Shown one piece after another: positions 48,724 to 58,993 of a stretch of 64,000 nt of DNA. Each line of letters begins with the position of its first letter. The first letter of the stretch is position 1. Source of the stretch: Acinetobacter sp. ANC 4910 (GTDB lineage Bacteria; Pseudomonadota; Gammaproteobacteria; Pseudomonadales; Moraxellaceae). The stretch lies in the NCBI RefSeq assembly GCF_004331035.1, contig NZ_SJNT01000005.1, positions 124,001-188,000 on the forward strand. Direction: 5' to 3'. The position numbers and the translations under genes were made by a program. The notes beneath the pieces are model-generated. The model was not told where the DNA came from. It saw only the letters and a list, made by a program, of their open reading frames with translations, and did no database searches.

Positions 48724-49539
48724 TCACTCATCAAAGAACCCTGCACGAGGTTGGCGTAAACCACGGATGCCTAAACCACATTCAGCATTGATCAGAACAC
48801 CCGTCAGTGGACGGTTGTTTTGACGCGATGCCAATAAAACGTATGAACCCGTCATCTCTTCAGGTTCAGGCAAGAAATTCAGTGGCATACCACGAGCAAT
48901 CTTTTCAGGGTCGCGTGCATCCAATAGACCCAAATTTTCTTGACCTAAAGATGCTGCCCCTTTGATATTGACATTCATACCTGACGGCGCGACGGCATTC
49001 ACTCGTACTTTAGGCGCAAGTTCATAGGCCAATTCTTTCATCACGCCCACACCTGCATGCTTAGAGGCTGTATATACGGGGCCTCCGCCTGCCGAGTACA
49101 AGGCTGAATTAGACAAAGTAAATATGATAGACCCTTCAGAAGCTATCAATGCCTCCAGTGCCGCCTTCGCACCTAAGATGAGTGATTTGGTATTAATGCC
49201 CATAATTTCATCAAAGGCTTTTTCTAACTGCTCGCCAGAGGTATTGACGATATCGGCATAATGATCCCAAATACCGGCATTACCGACAAAACAGTCCAGT
49301 TTGCCAAAACGCTCAAGCGTGGCATTCACCGCACGGACATTGTCTGCATAGCAGGCTACATCACCTTCAATCGCAAGAACTTTACCACCGAAGTGTTTGT
49401 TCAAGGCATCCACTTTTGCTTTTGAACGTTGCAGCACAGCCACCTGTGCACCTTCTTCCAAGAAACGCTCAACCAAAGCCCAACCCAAACCAGAACCGCC
49501 CCCCGTAATCAGGGCAACTTCACCTTGTAGCCAACCCAT
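48724..49539 (-). CDS. hcaB: Phenylpropionate cis-dihydrodiol dehydrogenase
   Basis: A short-chain dehydrogenase of 271 residues (E. coli HcaB 270) that rearomatises the cis-dihydrodiol to the catechol with NAD+. The nucleotide motif TGGGSGLG is at about 12-19, NNAG-like GNAGI follows, and the catalytic Ser143, Tyr156 and Lys160 lie in TLSNS and YTASK. It starts two bases after the hcaC stop. Confidence 0.93.
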   Translation of the reverse strand: MGWLQGEVALITGGGSGLGWALVERFLEEGAQVAVLQRSKAKVDALNKHFGGKVLAIEGDVACYADNVRAVNATLERFGKLDCFVGNAGIWDHYADIVNTSGEQLEKAFDEIMGINTKSLILGAKAALEALIASEGSIIFTLSNSALYSAGGGPVYTASKHAGVGVMKELAYELAPKVRVNAVAPSGMNVNIKGAASLGQENLGLLDARDPEKIARGMPLNFLPEPEEMTGSYVLLASRQNNRPLTGVLINAECGLGIRGLRQPRAGFFDE

Positions 49540-49541
49540 GC

Positions 49542-49868
49542 TTATGCTCCCGCCATCTCGACAAACAATTGACCATCCTCAACAATCACGGGAAAGGTCT
49601 GAATAGGATCAGTCGCAGGTAGGCATAAAGCCTGACCTGTTTTTAGACAGAAACGGGCAGAATGTAATGGGCATTCCACTGTACCATCCTCTTCCAAATA
49701 GCCTTCTGACATGGAGGCATTGCCATGTGAACAACGGTCATTCATGGCAAAGAACTCACCACCATTGTTGAAGACAGCCAACGCTTCAATCCCGTTCACA
49801 CCGCAGTCCACTTTTAATGCTTCGCCTTCATCTAATTCATCGATTTGGCACACAAAAATCTTATTCAT
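49542..49868 (-). CDS. hcaC: Phenylpropionate dioxygenase Rieske ferredoxin
   Basis: A 108-residue [2Fe-2S] Rieske ferredoxin that carries electrons from HcaD to the oxygenase. Cluster ligands are Cys46-x-His48 and Cys66-xx-His69 (DRCSHGNAS; CPLHSARF). It overlaps hcaF by one base. Confidence 0.95.
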   Translation of the reverse strand: MNKIFVCQIDELDEGEALKVDCGVNGIEALAVFNNGGEFFAMNDRCSHGNASMSEGYLEEDGTVECPLHSARFCLKTGQALCLPATDPIQTFPVIVEDGQLFVEMAGA

Positions 49869-50386
49869 TAGAAGAACACACTCAGGTTATGGGAGTTGTA
49901 AGTCACTTGGTCTAAAGTGATTTTACGGTTAAAAATCTGGAAACCTTGCTCGGTATCCACTTTACGAATCTTGTCGTGACGCTTACCGCAGTAGATGGTG
50001 ACATCTTTTTCTTTCTGGGTACGGTAGAGTAAGTAAGTGACGTAAACATCATACTCACCCTCGACTTCAGTCGGCTCGACAATCACGTTCGACACCATAT
50101 GTGTGGTGCGTGATGGGGGTTCTTCCGCCCATGCCATCCCTGTTTCCAAACGCGCGACACGACGTTCTAACAAGTCTTTAGTATCGTTAAATACCCACGT
50201 CGTCGGTGGCTCAACCGAACGACGACGGTCACGGGTTTGTGCATTCGGTGTAGTCCGCAGCGTATAAGAAATATCGTCCGCCAACATATCTAGCCAATCA
50301 CGGAATTTCCAATCGTCTAGCGCTTTGCCTTCACGATAGAGAAACTGACTAATTTGATGATGAAGTTCTAAACTGATCTGACTCAT
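49868..50386 (-). CDS. hcaF: Phenylpropionate/cinnamate dioxygenase beta subunit
   Basis: The small subunit of the ring-hydroxylating dioxygenase, 172 residues, the same as E. coli HcaF. It is of the cystatin-like ring-hydroxylating beta type, with [21 protein letters not shown] and MVSNVIVEP as typical segments. Its start overlaps the hcaE stop by four bases, which fits translational coupling. Confidence 0.95.
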   Translation of the reverse strand: MSQISLELHHQISQFLYREGKALDDWKFRDWLDMLADDISYTLRTTPNAQTRDRRRSVEPPTTWVFNDTKDLLERRVARLETGMAWAEEPPSRTTHMVSNVIVEPTEVEGEYDVYVTYLLYRTQKEKDVTIYCGKRHDKIRKVDTEQGFQIFNRKITLDQVTYNSHNLSVFF

Positions 50387-51750
50387 TTCATTAGCTCCTT
50401 CTCATATTGCTCAGCGGCTTTTTCGACTTCTTCCCATGTTTCATGAATCAATAAATCTGCCCAACGACGGTACATTCCACGGGCTGCTGTTTCAGAGAAA
50501 ATGTAGTTGGTGATGCCTGGAATGCCATCTTCACGGACTTTTTCATTGCCTAAGCCCATTTCCATGATCAATGGATTGTTGCGTGCTTTATAACCACGGA
50601 GTACTTTTTGGATTTCAATCCAGTTTTCCGAGTCATCTTGCTCAAGGAAACCCGCAGGTCCAAAGGCACGTGTTGCAGAACGTTCAAAGGCTTCTTTCAC
50701 TTCTTGAGAAGCTTCCGCATCGGCAATACAGAATGCCCAGACTTCAGTTTTATTTGGACCACGCGGATGCCATACGCGAAGCGTTGCCGTTCCGTTTAAC
50801 CATGACATGGTCGGGAACATAGTGTTGTGCCCCGCAAGACGTAGTGCGCGCACTTCACCTAAACGCTCTTTAACTTCCTCAAAGGTTTCACGGAAGTAGT
50901 TCGCTACTTCACCATCCACCCAGACGTTTGCATCCGGCTTTTCAGTAAAGAAGAAGCCTGAACCATGCCCGCGTGAACCGTACTGAATGGCATCTTTGGC
51001 GGTTTCCCAAACTGGACGTGCGGTTTGTGCAGCACCAAGTTTTTTAGATGAGTCATCGTCGGGTTTTGCGCCCAACACCTGAATAGCTGAAGCATGTGAG
51101 AACAAGGCATGATACTGGTCAGAGGCAAACTGTTCCGCAGCAAATTTCCAGTTACACTCGATTTCCCACTTATGTACTCCACCAATGATTTCAGTGCCAC
51201 CCGGACGGCGATCGACCACGCCATCTAAATACCAAGCAATGTCGCCCATGTATTCAATCAGGTCTGGGGTTGATTCATCCCAACAACCGAAAATTAAGCC
51301 TTTGTAGCTTTCGACACGGTTAACTTCAATCAAGCCCCATTTTTCTTTGCATGCTCCCTGCGGAAAAGCACGATCTTCTAAAGGAATATCCTTGAGTGAA
51401 CCATCGACCCCATAAGACCAGCCATGATATGGACAGGTAAAGGCACGGGTGTTTCCACAGTCAGCAAAGCTGACCCGCATAGAACGGTGACGGCACTGGT
51501 TTAAAAGCGCTTTGATTGAGCCATCTTTTTGACGTACCACAATAATCGGGTCTTCACCCATGTAAGTATTGAAAAAGTCGCCTGCCTTTGGAATTTGGCT
51601 TTCATGACATAGAAATAACCATGTACGTCCAAACACGCGTTCCAGTTCTAATTCGTATAAATCTGGGTCTGTATAGATGGATGGCGAGATACGTCCATTT
51701 TGTGCATCGACCAAAGCGTCGATTTCACGCACATCAATTTTTCCACTCAT
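50383..51750 (-). CDS. hcaE: Phenylpropionate/cinnamate dioxygenase alpha subunit
   Basis: The catalytic subunit that adds O2 to the ring of 3-phenylpropionate or cinnamate. A Rieske domain has Cys86-x-His88 and Cys106-xx-His109 ([16 protein letters not shown]). A mononuclear iron domain follows ([20 protein letters not shown], His ligands). Read against the remembered E. coli HcaE sequence (453 residues), it is near-identical in many segments. At 455 residues the ATG at 51750 with an AGGAGA site is the start; an upstream frame extension to 51813 is spurious. It is the first gene of hcaEFCB-mhpB-hcaD. Confidence 0.96.
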   Translation of the reverse strand: MSGKIDVREIDALVDAQNGRISPSIYTDPDLYELELERVFGRTWLFLCHESQIPKAGDFFNTYMGEDPIIVVRQKDGSIKALLNQCRHRSMRVSFADCGNTRAFTCPYHGWSYGVDGSLKDIPLEDRAFPQGACKEKWGLIEVNRVESYKGLIFGCWDESTPDLIEYMGDIAWYLDGVVDRRPGGTEIIGGVHKWEIECNWKFAAEQFASDQYHALFSHASAIQVLGAKPDDDSSKKLGAAQTARPVWETAKDAIQYGSRGHGSGFFFTEKPDANVWVDGEVANYFRETFEEVKERLGEVRALRLAGHNTMFPTMSWLNGTATLRVWHPRGPNKTEVWAFCIADAEASQEVKEAFERSATRAFGPAGFLEQDDSENWIEIQKVLRGYKARNNPLIMEMGLGNEKVREDGIPGITNYIFSETAARGMYRRWADLLIHETWEEVEKAAEQYEKELMK

Positions 51751-52032
51751 GAAAAGCTCTCCTGCGACCAATACACGGCACAACGTAAATAGACTCAACT
51801 TTTGAGGCATCATGATTTTTTAGACGCTTTTAGGGAAATATTTTTTTTGTTTTAATTAATACGTTTTAGCAATTATTAGAAAAGTTATTTCTTATATTAA
51901 AATCTCCGCACTAGACTCAAGACCATTTATTTTCTAAATACTTGAATCATCTTCACGGCATAGTTGTTTATAGATTATACTTTGCCGTAGTCGTGGTAAG
52001 ACATTTTTTGGATTACTCAGTGGGTTATTTAT
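51751..52032. promoter_or_regulatory. hcaE-hcaR divergent control region
   Basis: Both promoters must lie in these about 280 bases. The only symmetric element I see is AGAAA-N5-TTTCT at 51878-51892, a weak candidate LysR-type operator. The specific HcaR site is not established. Confidence 0.35.
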
Positions 52033-52932
52033 ATGGAACTTAGACACCTTCGCTATTTCATTACTGTTGCTGAAGAACTGAACTTCAGTAAGGCTGCACT
52101 CAAACTTTACACTGCCCAACCCTCTTTAAGTCAGCAAATCAAAGACCTTGAAGAAGATGTCGGTGTGCAGTTGCTATATCGAACCAAGCGAAAAGTGGAA
52201 CTCACTGAAGAAGGTGCGGTTTTTCTGGAACAGGCCCGTCTGACTCTGGCTCAAGCAGATAAAGCGATCGCTATGGCACGTCAAGTGGTACAAGCCAAAC
52301 AGCAGATGCTACGCATTGGTTTTGTCCCCGTCGCAGAAATGAAAATCTTTCCTTATGTGCTGCCCAATTTACGGGTACAAAACCCAGACTTAAAAATTGA
52401 ATTGCTCAGTATGAACAATACTGAACAAATGCGCTTACTGAAAAAAGGTGAACTGGACATTACCTTTACTCGGCATAATTTTCATAGTGATGAAATTGAA
52501 AGCCAGTTTGTCTTACGTGAACCGCTGATTTTTTTGTTGCCGAAAGACCATCCTTTGGCCAAATACGAGCGAATTCCGATTAAAGCTTTAAATGGTATTG
52601 ATTTCATTATTCCCGCAGTCGAACAGTCACAGACCTTGCACCAGACCATTTTGGAGTTTGCCAAAGCCAACAGTATTGAATTCAACATTGTGCAAAAAGC
52701 CGACAATATTCTGTTCAATATCAACTCGATTGGTATGGGACTCGGTTGCACCATTTTACCCGGTTACGTTGCACCCTTGACCATGAACAACACGGTGATT
52801 CGTCCACTGGAAGTCGAGCTCCCCTATTTAGATTTATATGTGAGCTATCGTAAAAACAACAGCTCACTGGCCGTGAATAAATTTCTAGAATTGCTGACTC
52901 GGGTGTTTTATTTGGATATTAATCGCGAATAA
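52033..52932 (+). CDS. hcaR: LysR-type activator HcaR
   Basis: A 299-residue LysR regulator that matches E. coli HcaR in start (MELRHLRYFxxVAxxLNF), HTH (AALKLYTAQPSLSQQIKDLE) and effector domain (RIGFVPVAEMKIFPYVLP). HcaR activates the hca operon in the presence of phenylpropionate or cinnamate. It is divergent from hcaE, as in E. coli. Confidence 0.9.
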   Translation: MELRHLRYFITVAEELNFSKAALKLYTAQPSLSQQIKDLEEDVGVQLLYRTKRKVELTEEGAVFLEQARLTLAQADKAIAMARQVVQAKQQMLRIGFVPVAEMKIFPYVLPNLRVQNPDLKIELLSMNNTEQMRLLKKGELDITFTRHNFHSDEIESQFVLREPLIFLLPKDHPLAKYERIPIKALNGIDFIIPAVEQSQTLHQTILEFAKANSIEFNIVQKADNILFNINSIGMGLGCTILPGYVAPLTMNNTVIRPLEVELPYLDLYVSYRKNNSSLAVNKFLELLTRVFYLDINRE

Positions 52933-53238
52933 ATTCACATCTGGTCTACATCAATCATCCAATTCGGCACACCACTATTTTCTGAATAAATAGCGATGTG
53001 CTTTTTTCATGGAGAAATGCACTACAGCGTAAGCCTATTTGCAGCATTTCTCATTGATCCACCGTTCATCCGCTGGCACGTTTCATTTTGTATTCTTTTT
53101 TACCTTAAGATAGGGTGATCAAAAGCTGTTTTTTTGTCAGGTTTTACCTACAACTTAAGTCTAAACTTAGGCTTATATTGCAACAGATCTTGGTACTTTT
53201 TAGCCACACGAAAAAATATAACAGAGAAGGAGAAGATT
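52933..53238. other. Intergenic region after hcaR
   Basis: This holds the hcaR terminator at its left end and the upstream region of the DUF1345 gene on the right. No gene is recognised. Confidence 0.5.
52967..53007 (+). terminator. hcaR intrinsic terminator
   Basis: GCACA (52967-52971) pairs with TGTGC (52997-53001), and an inner CTATTT/AAATAG pairing extends the stem. Six T's follow. Confidence 0.78.
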
Positions 53239-53916
53239 ATGCAGATGCCCACTTCGCAGCGTTTAAAAACGGCCATGCAATTTCGTCCCTTCTTTTTTAT
53301 TAGTTTTTTAATGACGGCGGTTTTTTATGCTCTGCTGAATATGTTTACCGACTGGTCTTGGTCGACCAATCTATTGATCAGTTGGAATATTGCCGTATCG
53401 AGTTATTTACTTAAAACCATGACCACCCTGTGGCCTGTTGACCATCAACACATTCTGCAACATGCGCAGCAACAAGATGCCAGTAAATGGATCATTCTCT
53501 TGTTAGTGATCATGACATTGATGATGTGTTTGATTGCGATAGTGTTGGAACTGACCCATCTCCCCAACGATCCCATCATTAAATATGGGCACTTGGCTCT
53601 GTCTTTGCTGACCATTATTAGTGCATGGTTCTTTATGCATACCGTCTTTGCTATTCATTATGCGCATGACTATTATCTTGCCCTCGCAGACCAACAAGAT
53701 GCGGGTCTAGATTTTCCGAGAACTGCACAGCCCACTTATCCTGACTTTTTATACTTTAGTTATGTGATTGGCACCTCGGCACAAACGGCAGATGTTTCGA
53801 TTACTTCCCGCTCCATGCGGATTTTAAATATTGTGCATATTATTCTGGCTTATGGTTTTAACACCTCGATTTTAGCCATCAGCATTAATGTTGCCGCAGG
53901 TTTTATCACACTGTAA
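53239..53916 (+). CDS. DUF1345 family membrane protein
   Basis: A 225-residue protein with five or six hydrophobic segments. The family pattern is clear in RPFFFISFLMTAVFYALL, LTIISAWFFMHTVFAIHYAHDYY and DFLYFSYVIGTSAQTADVSITSRSMR. The function of DUF1345 is unknown. I use the ATG at 53239, which has an AGGAG site; the longer frame from 53134 is unlikely. It lies between hcaR and mhpC, so it might help uptake or tolerance of the arene substrate, but this is positional only. Confidence 0.82.
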   Translation: MQMPTSQRLKTAMQFRPFFFISFLMTAVFYALLNMFTDWSWSTNLLISWNIAVSSYLLKTMTTLWPVDHQHILQHAQQQDASKWIILLLVIMTLMMCLIAIVLELTHLPNDPIIKYGHLALSLLTIISAWFFMHTVFAIHYAHDYYLALADQQDAGLDFPRTAQPTYPDFLYFSYVIGTSAQTADVSITSRSMRILNIVHIILAYGFNTSILAISINVAAGFITL

Positions 53917-53946
53917 ATTTGCTTTAGTAAGATGAAATTTTTGGCA

Positions 53947-53973
53947 TAAAAAAGGGATGGCTTAACCATCCCT
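53947..53973 (-). terminator. mhpC intrinsic terminator
   Basis: AGGGATGG (53953-53960) pairs with CCATCCCT (53966-53973). On the minus strand a T run follows. Confidence 0.9.
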
Positions 53974-53989
53974 GATCTTGCTCACTAGA

Positions 53990-54850
53990 TTATTTGACAC
54001 CACGTGCAGTCAAATAGTCTTTAATCACTGTATTAAATTCTTCGGCTTTTTCCACTTGTGACCAATGCCCACACTGACTAAAAATATGTGCATCGGCAAA
54101 AGGAACGGTATTCAAAATATCCCATGAACGCGACACGGGAATGACGACATCTTGTACCCCATGAATCAACAATACAGGCACTTGAATGTCTTTCATCTTG
54201 TCAAAATCGAGCGGGAACTCGAAGCGATCACGGTCACGTGCACCGACCACATCTATTAAACGGTCTGAGGCATAATCATTTTTTGCCGCTTCAAAACGCA
54301 CTTTTACCAATTCATCGGTAATTAAGCTTTTATCCACCACAAACATCGACAACGTATTTTTAATGCCTTCTTCTGTCAAGACAGGGTTAGCATGGGCTTT
54401 CAGTGCCGCAGTTTGTTTCGCGCCACCCGTCCCCATCGACACAATACCCAAGACACGTTCAGGGTAATCGAGCACCATTTGGAAGGCTAACCAGCCACCC
54501 AATGAGTTGCCCACTAACCAAGTTTTTTCAATGCCTAAAGCATCCAGTGTACGCACCGCATGATCGACCCATGCACGAATACCATAAGCCGTACCGTCTG
54601 CCACAACGGTCTGACCATAGCCAATCGAGTCAATCGCGATACAACGGGCTTGTTCAGCAATTTGCGGTAAGTTCAACCACCAGTTTGCCGCTGCCGATAC
54701 ACCTGTACCTGAACCGTGTAAAAATAAAATGGGGGTGCCTTCACCCAATTCATGGTAATGGGTTAACTCACCTTCCGCTGTTTCAATCCATTTATCTTCC
54801 AAGCCAAAGAATGGGTCGGTGGTGTAATTGGGGATTTGGACCGTGCTCAT
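53990..54850 (-). CDS. mhpC: Meta-cleavage product hydrolase (MhpC)
   Basis: An alpha/beta hydrolase of 286 residues that splits the ring-opened 2-hydroxy-6-ketonona-2,4-dienedioate into 2-hydroxypenta-2,4-dienoate and succinate. The nucleophile is Ser116 in GNSLGGW. The acid Asp is in VQDVVIP and the His in CGHWSQVE near residue 266. The oxyanion region HGSGTGVSAAANW is typical. It has its own promoter region and terminator, separate from the hca operon. Confidence 0.92.
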   Translation of the reverse strand: MSTVQIPNYTTDPFFGLEDKWIETAEGELTHYHELGEGTPILFLHGSGTGVSAAANWWLNLPQIAEQARCIAIDSIGYGQTVVADGTAYGIRAWVDHAVRTLDALGIEKTWLVGNSLGGWLAFQMVLDYPERVLGIVSMGTGGAKQTAALKAHANPVLTEEGIKNTLSMFVVDKSLITDELVKVRFEAAKNDYASDRLIDVVGARDRDRFEFPLDFDKMKDIQVPVLLIHGVQDVVIPVSRSWDILNTVPFADAHIFSQCGHWSQVEKAEEFNTVIKDYLTARGVK

Positions 54851-55087
54851 ACTTACTCCTCGTACAGCCTTAAATCTATCTGGTTTGATACTTCCAAAGA
54901 CAGATGAATTCGTTCATTTCGACAGTTTCACTGCTCCATCTTACCTGTTCAAAGCGACTCAACTGATACTTGTTTTCGATCACACACTACAAAAAAACGA
55001 TTATTTAAGTTCATGTTTATAAAGACTATATTTTAAAATAGCCGTGCTATCCGAAGATCCATCCAATAGCAACGTATCTAGCATCAA

Positions 55088-55115
55088 CAGGGCGATTCTT
55101 TTTTGAATCACCCTG
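55088..55115. terminator. Hairpin after the porin gene
   Basis: CAGGGCGATTC (55088-55098) pairs with GAATCACCCTG (55105-55115) with one A-C/G-U position. There is no T run on either side, so termination is uncertain. Confidence 0.5.
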
Positions 55116-55131
55116 CTTTGCTTACTGAAGA

Positions 55132-56370
55132 TTAGAATTTATAACTGTACGTGGTCGCGACACGATATTCTTTTAAATCACTTTTCCAGTCGTAATCGGT
55201 ATCGATGTACATGGCCTGAACGCCCAAACCTTTGAATTTGCCTTCAGGTACGGTGTAATTCACAATCAAGTTCAGCTCTTGTTCGTCCTGATTCGTTTTA
55301 CCGCCCGCTTTGGCATCAAAACCTGCAAAATAAATGGCATTAGCATTCAAACCTTTCAGCCCCAATTCAGCAAAGTCATACCCATAAGAGACATTCCAAG
55401 ATTTCTCTTTGGCATTGGTAAAGGTCGCGACTGACCAATTCACTAAATAAGGCTGTGGCACCCAACCTGCCAATGTTGGGAAATTATTTTCCCCAAACAT
55501 TTGTTGATAGCCCAGACCAAAGGTATGTGCACCATGATTGAATTTCGCACCCATCGACAAGGCTTGGTTGTCAATTTCACCATACAACTTATTGCCAGAC
55601 GCTGAGTTATCAAAATAACGTACATGGCTGGTCAGCTTAGTCTTCGTACCCAGCGTGGTGTTGTAATTGATGCCTGCATAATGCTGCTGATAAATGTCTT
55701 TGACATCGGCATACCAATAACTGGCTCCAATCGTAGGATTAAACTGATGATCAATCCCCGCGATATACATGCCATCCGCAGCTTTGGCCGTATTCGGATT
55801 ATTGTTCGGGAATAAACTTAAGTCCTGAAACTGATTGTCATAACGTGCATTAATGCCATCGATATACGCCAAACTCAGTTTGGTATCTTTCAGCTCTTTC
55901 GACTCCAACCATGCCCCGCTATACGTGGTCAGCAACTGACGCGATGGATCAAACACTAAGACTGGAGAAACAGGCAATAACTCGCCCACTTTCAATTCCG
56001 TTTGCGACACTTTGGCTTTTAAGGTTGCACCCACTTTGCCAAAATTGCTGGCTTGTTCCTGTCCATTATGTGGAAGCACCCAATCGGCATTTTTATCACG
56101 GCCATTTAGACGAAATGCATGTTGCACCAAAAGATCGGCGCCCAATTGCAAGCCACCTAATTCGGCATATCCTGATTTGGCATCTAAGGTGATGCCTTGT
56201 GACCAACTGCCCCAATTATTTTGCGGTACAGTTTCGTACTGGCGGTCTAAATAGAAATTTCTAAATTTTAACTGGACTTGGCTATCGTCGATAAAGTCTG
56301 CATTCGTTGCAGTTGTACCTAATGCCGCAGTTGCGACACAGATGGCTGTCCATAAAGTTTGACGACGCAT
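55132..56370 (-). CDS. OprD-family outer-membrane porin
   Basis: A 412-residue porin with a signal peptide (about residues 1-24, ending TATNA). After it comes the OprD-type N-terminus DFIDDSQVQLKFRNFYLDRQ followed by WSQGI and alternating amphipathic strands, and a C-terminal aromatic residue (SYKF). It presumably lets the aromatic acid through the outer membrane. I use the ATG at 56370; the longer frame from 56469 has no signal-peptide logic. It lies between mhpC and mhpE. Confidence 0.85.
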   Translation of the reverse strand: MRRQTLWTAICVATAALGTTATNADFIDDSQVQLKFRNFYLDRQYETVPQNNWGSWSQGITLDAKSGYAELGGLQLGADLLVQHAFRLNGRDKNADWVLPHNGQEQASNFGKVGATLKAKVSQTELKVGELLPVSPVLVFDPSRQLLTTYSGAWLESKELKDTKLSLAYIDGINARYDNQFQDLSLFPNNNPNTAKAADGMYIAGIDHQFNPTIGASYWYADVKDIYQQHYAGINYNTTLGTKTKLTSHVRYFDNSASGNKLYGEIDNQALSMGAKFNHGAHTFGLGYQQMFGENNFPTLAGWVPQPYLVNWSVATFTNAKEKSWNVSYGYDFAELGLKGLNANAIYFAGFDAKAGGKTNQDEQELNLIVNYTVPEGKFKGLGVQAMYIDTDYDWKSDLKEYRVATTYSYKF

Positions 56371-57041
56371 AAGATATATTCCAATGATCATGTAAAGCGA
56401 CAACGCCATCATGCGGAACTCGTCGAGCAGAAAAAATCCGACCACAGTCTTAAGAAAATGTGACTTCACCCACTATAAATGCAAAGGCAGGCACCGCTTT
56501 TTTTTCATTTAGATAAAATTACAATAACTCATGTTAAACACCATTTTGCAGATCGTGCTGAAAGATTGAGCCTCTCTAGCCTTGCTCGTTTGCAACCTCT
56601 TTCTTTTTTAAATGGTTTTGATCATTAAGCGTTTTTTTGTTTAAGTATTCCGATGCCACTTTTTCATAGCAACGTAGATTTATAAGAAAAAGCGCTCATA
56701 TCACAGATATTTTCTATATTTAAAGTGTGTAAGTGAATAGCCTAAAAACCTGATGAATATGCAATTAAATCGAGGAAGAAAAAGGAATAGCTTGCAGTTT
56801 AAATCGCCCACAATAAAGAAACGCCCGTTTGGGAGAATAGCTTTAGATTAAATATGATTTCAATATGATATATAAATCAATCTCCCCTAACCCCTCTTTA
56901 TAAAAGAGAGGAAATTCTTGAATTCACTATGTTAATGGATTTCAAAATACCCCCTCCTTTGAAAAAGGAGGGTTGGGGAGGATTATAAAATGACGAGTTA
57001 AGACTTATTTTTATTTAGATGATTTTACACATCCATGCTGT
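56371..57041. other. Gap between the porin gene and mhpE
   Basis: It is AT-rich, with the porin promoter region on the right of the porin start, and contains a 106-base inverted-repeat element at 56879-56984. I find no gene. Confidence 0.5.
56879..56984. repeat. MITE-like inverted repeat
   Basis: The left end AATCTCCCCTAACCCCTC and the right end AGGAGGGTTGGGGAGGATT are imperfect inverted complements; each end also carries its own small hairpin (CTCTTTATAAAAGAG; CCTCCTTTGAAAAAGGAGG). The structure is that of the short palindromic repeats seen in Acinetobacter genomes. There is no coding sequence. Confidence 0.72.
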
Positions 57042-58061
57042 TTAAACCAAAGCAGCCTTCGCTTTCGACATGGTCAAAGCCAAATCTTCAATCATATCTT
57101 CCTGACCACCGACCGTCCCACGACGACCTAATTCCAATAAAATCTCACGTGCTGACACACCATATTTGGCTTCTGCACGTTTTGCGAATAATAAGAACGA
57201 TGAATAGACACCTGCATAACCTAAAGTTGCAGCATCACGGTCAGCACGAATTGGGTTCAGCATCATTGGAATGACCAAATCTTCTGCCACATCCTGTACT
57301 TTAAACAGATCCACGCCTGTTTCTAAGCCCATACGGTTTGCCACGGCAATGAACAATTCCAGTGGTGTATTCCCTGCACCTGCACCTAAACCCGCAGATG
57401 CCAAGTCCACACGAATTGCACCTGCATCAACTGCGGCTACTGTATTTGCCACGCCCATACCCAAGTTATGATGCCCGTGGAAACCCAGTTCAATACTGCT
57501 GTCCAACTCTTGACGGAGCAAACCAACGCGGTCTGTGACATCTTGCGGCAACATATAACCTGCCGAATCAGTCACATAAATACAGTTCGCGCCATAAGAC
57601 ACCATCTTTTTCGCTTCTTCAAGCAATTGAGCAGGCGATGCCATGTGTGCCAACATCAAGAAACCAACGGTATCCATACCCAGTTGACGTGCCGCAGTAA
57701 TATGCTGTTCTGAGCAATCCGCTTCGGTACAGTGGGTTGCCACACGGATGGTCGAAACGCCAATTTCGTGTGCCATTTTCAAATGATCGACCGTACCAAT
57801 TCCTGGCAACAGCAATGCCGAAACTTTGGCATTTTTCATGCGTGGCACAACCGCTGACAAATATTCCTCATCAGTTGCTGCGGCAAAACCATAATTGACG
57901 GATGAACCGCCCAAGCCATCGCCATGCGTCACTTCAATTAGCGGTACACCTGCATCATCCAATGCAGTAGAAATGGCAATCATTTGCTCAACAGTGGTTT
58001 GATGGCGCTGTGGATGCATACCATCACGCAAAGTCATATCATGCACAATAATCTTAGACAT
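57042..58061 (-). CDS. mhpE: 4-hydroxy-2-oxovalerate aldolase
   Basis: A class II aldolase (DmpG/MhpE type) that splits 4-hydroxy-2-oxovalerate into pyruvate and acetaldehyde. The start [19 protein letters not shown] holds the metal/catalytic Arg-Asp. [15 protein letters not shown] and [17 protein letters not shown] follow. It is 339 residues from ATG 58061 with an AAGGAG site (E. coli MhpE 337). It starts 10 bases after mhpF, as a channel-forming pair partner should. Confidence 0.96.
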   Translation of the reverse strand: MSKIIVHDMTLRDGMHPQRHQTTVEQMIAISTALDDAGVPLIEVTHGDGLGGSSVNYGFAAATDEEYLSAVVPRMKNAKVSALLLPGIGTVDHLKMAHEIGVSTIRVATHCTEADCSEQHITAARQLGMDTVGFLMLAHMASPAQLLEEAKKMVSYGANCIYVTDSAGYMLPQDVTDRVGLLRQELDSSIELGFHGHHNLGMGVANTVAAVDAGAIRVDLASAGLGAGAGNTPLELFIAVANRMGLETGVDLFKVQDVAEDLVIPMMLNPIRADRDAATLGYAGVYSSFLLFAKRAEAKYGVSAREILLELGRRGTVGGQEDMIEDLALTMSKAKAALV

Positions 58062-58071
58062 GGGTTGCTCC

Positions 58072-58968
58072 TTATACTTCAGCCGTAGCCAATAAACGTT
58101 CCGCAAACATTTCCGCAGTGCGCGCAGCTGCCGCAGTCATAATGTCCAAATTCCCTGCATACTTTGGCAAGAAATCACCCAAGCCTTCTACTTCAAGGTA
58201 GATCGACACGCGGTTACCATCAAATACTGGGCCATTCACCAGTTTATAGCCGGGTACATATTTTTGAACTTCGACAATCATGGCTTGAACAGAGGCCGTA
58301 ATTGCTGCTTGGTCAGGTTCACCTTCGACCAAGCAATGCACCGTATCACGCATCATGAGTGGTGGCTCGGCAGGGTTAATAATGATGATGGCTTTACCTT
58401 GTTTTGCACCGCCCACTTTTTCAATTGCACCCGCAGTAGTACGCGTAAATTCATCAATGTTTTTACGTGTACCAGGACCAACCGACTTGGTTGAAACGGT
58501 TGCAATAATTTCACCATAACTCACAGGTTGTACGCGGGAAATCGCTGCAACCATTGGAATGGTCGCTTGTCCACCACAGGTCACCATATTCACATTCGGT
58601 AGCTCACCTGCATCCAAGAGTTCTTGAAGATTTACAGGCGGTACGCAGAAAGGACCAATCGCAGCAGGCGTCAGATCAATCATCTGCACACCTAATTCGT
58701 TCAACTTACGGCTGTTTTCCGCATGCACATAAGCCGAAGTTGCATCAAAGGCAATTTGAATTTCATCGGCAAGCACATGTGGTAGTAGACCATCTACACC
58801 CTCGGCTGTAGTTTTTAAACCCATATTCGCTGCGCGGGTCAGACCTTCTGAACTTGGGTCAATCCCCACCATCCAGACAGGTTCCAAAAACTCGCTGCGC
58901 TGTAGCTTATATAGCAAATCAGTCCCAATATTTCCCGGACCGATTAATGCACATTTAATCTTTTTCAT
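58072..58968 (-). CDS. mhpF: Acetaldehyde dehydrogenase (acylating)
   Basis: The MhpF/DmpF enzyme that turns acetaldehyde, NAD+ and CoA into acetyl-CoA, coupled to MhpE by channelling. The NAD motif is [13 protein letters not shown]. The catalytic Cys is in [12 protein letters not shown], and [14 protein letters not shown] is a family segment. At 298 residues it is a little shorter than E. coli MhpF (316), mainly at the C-terminus. Confidence 0.95.
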   Translation of the reverse strand: MKKIKCALIGPGNIGTDLLYKLQRSEFLEPVWMVGIDPSSEGLTRAANMGLKTTAEGVDGLLPHVLADEIQIAFDATSAYVHAENSRKLNELGVQMIDLTPAAIGPFCVPPVNLQELLDAGELPNVNMVTCGGQATIPMVAAISRVQPVSYGEIIATVSTKSVGPGTRKNIDEFTRTTAGAIEKVGGAKQGKAIIIINPAEPPLMMRDTVHCLVEGEPDQAAITASVQAMIVEVQKYVPGYKLVNGPVFDGNRVSIYLEVEGLGDFLPKYAGNLDIMTAAAARTAEMFAERLLATAEV

Positions 58969-58993
58969 GCATCTACTCTCTCAAAATTTCAAT

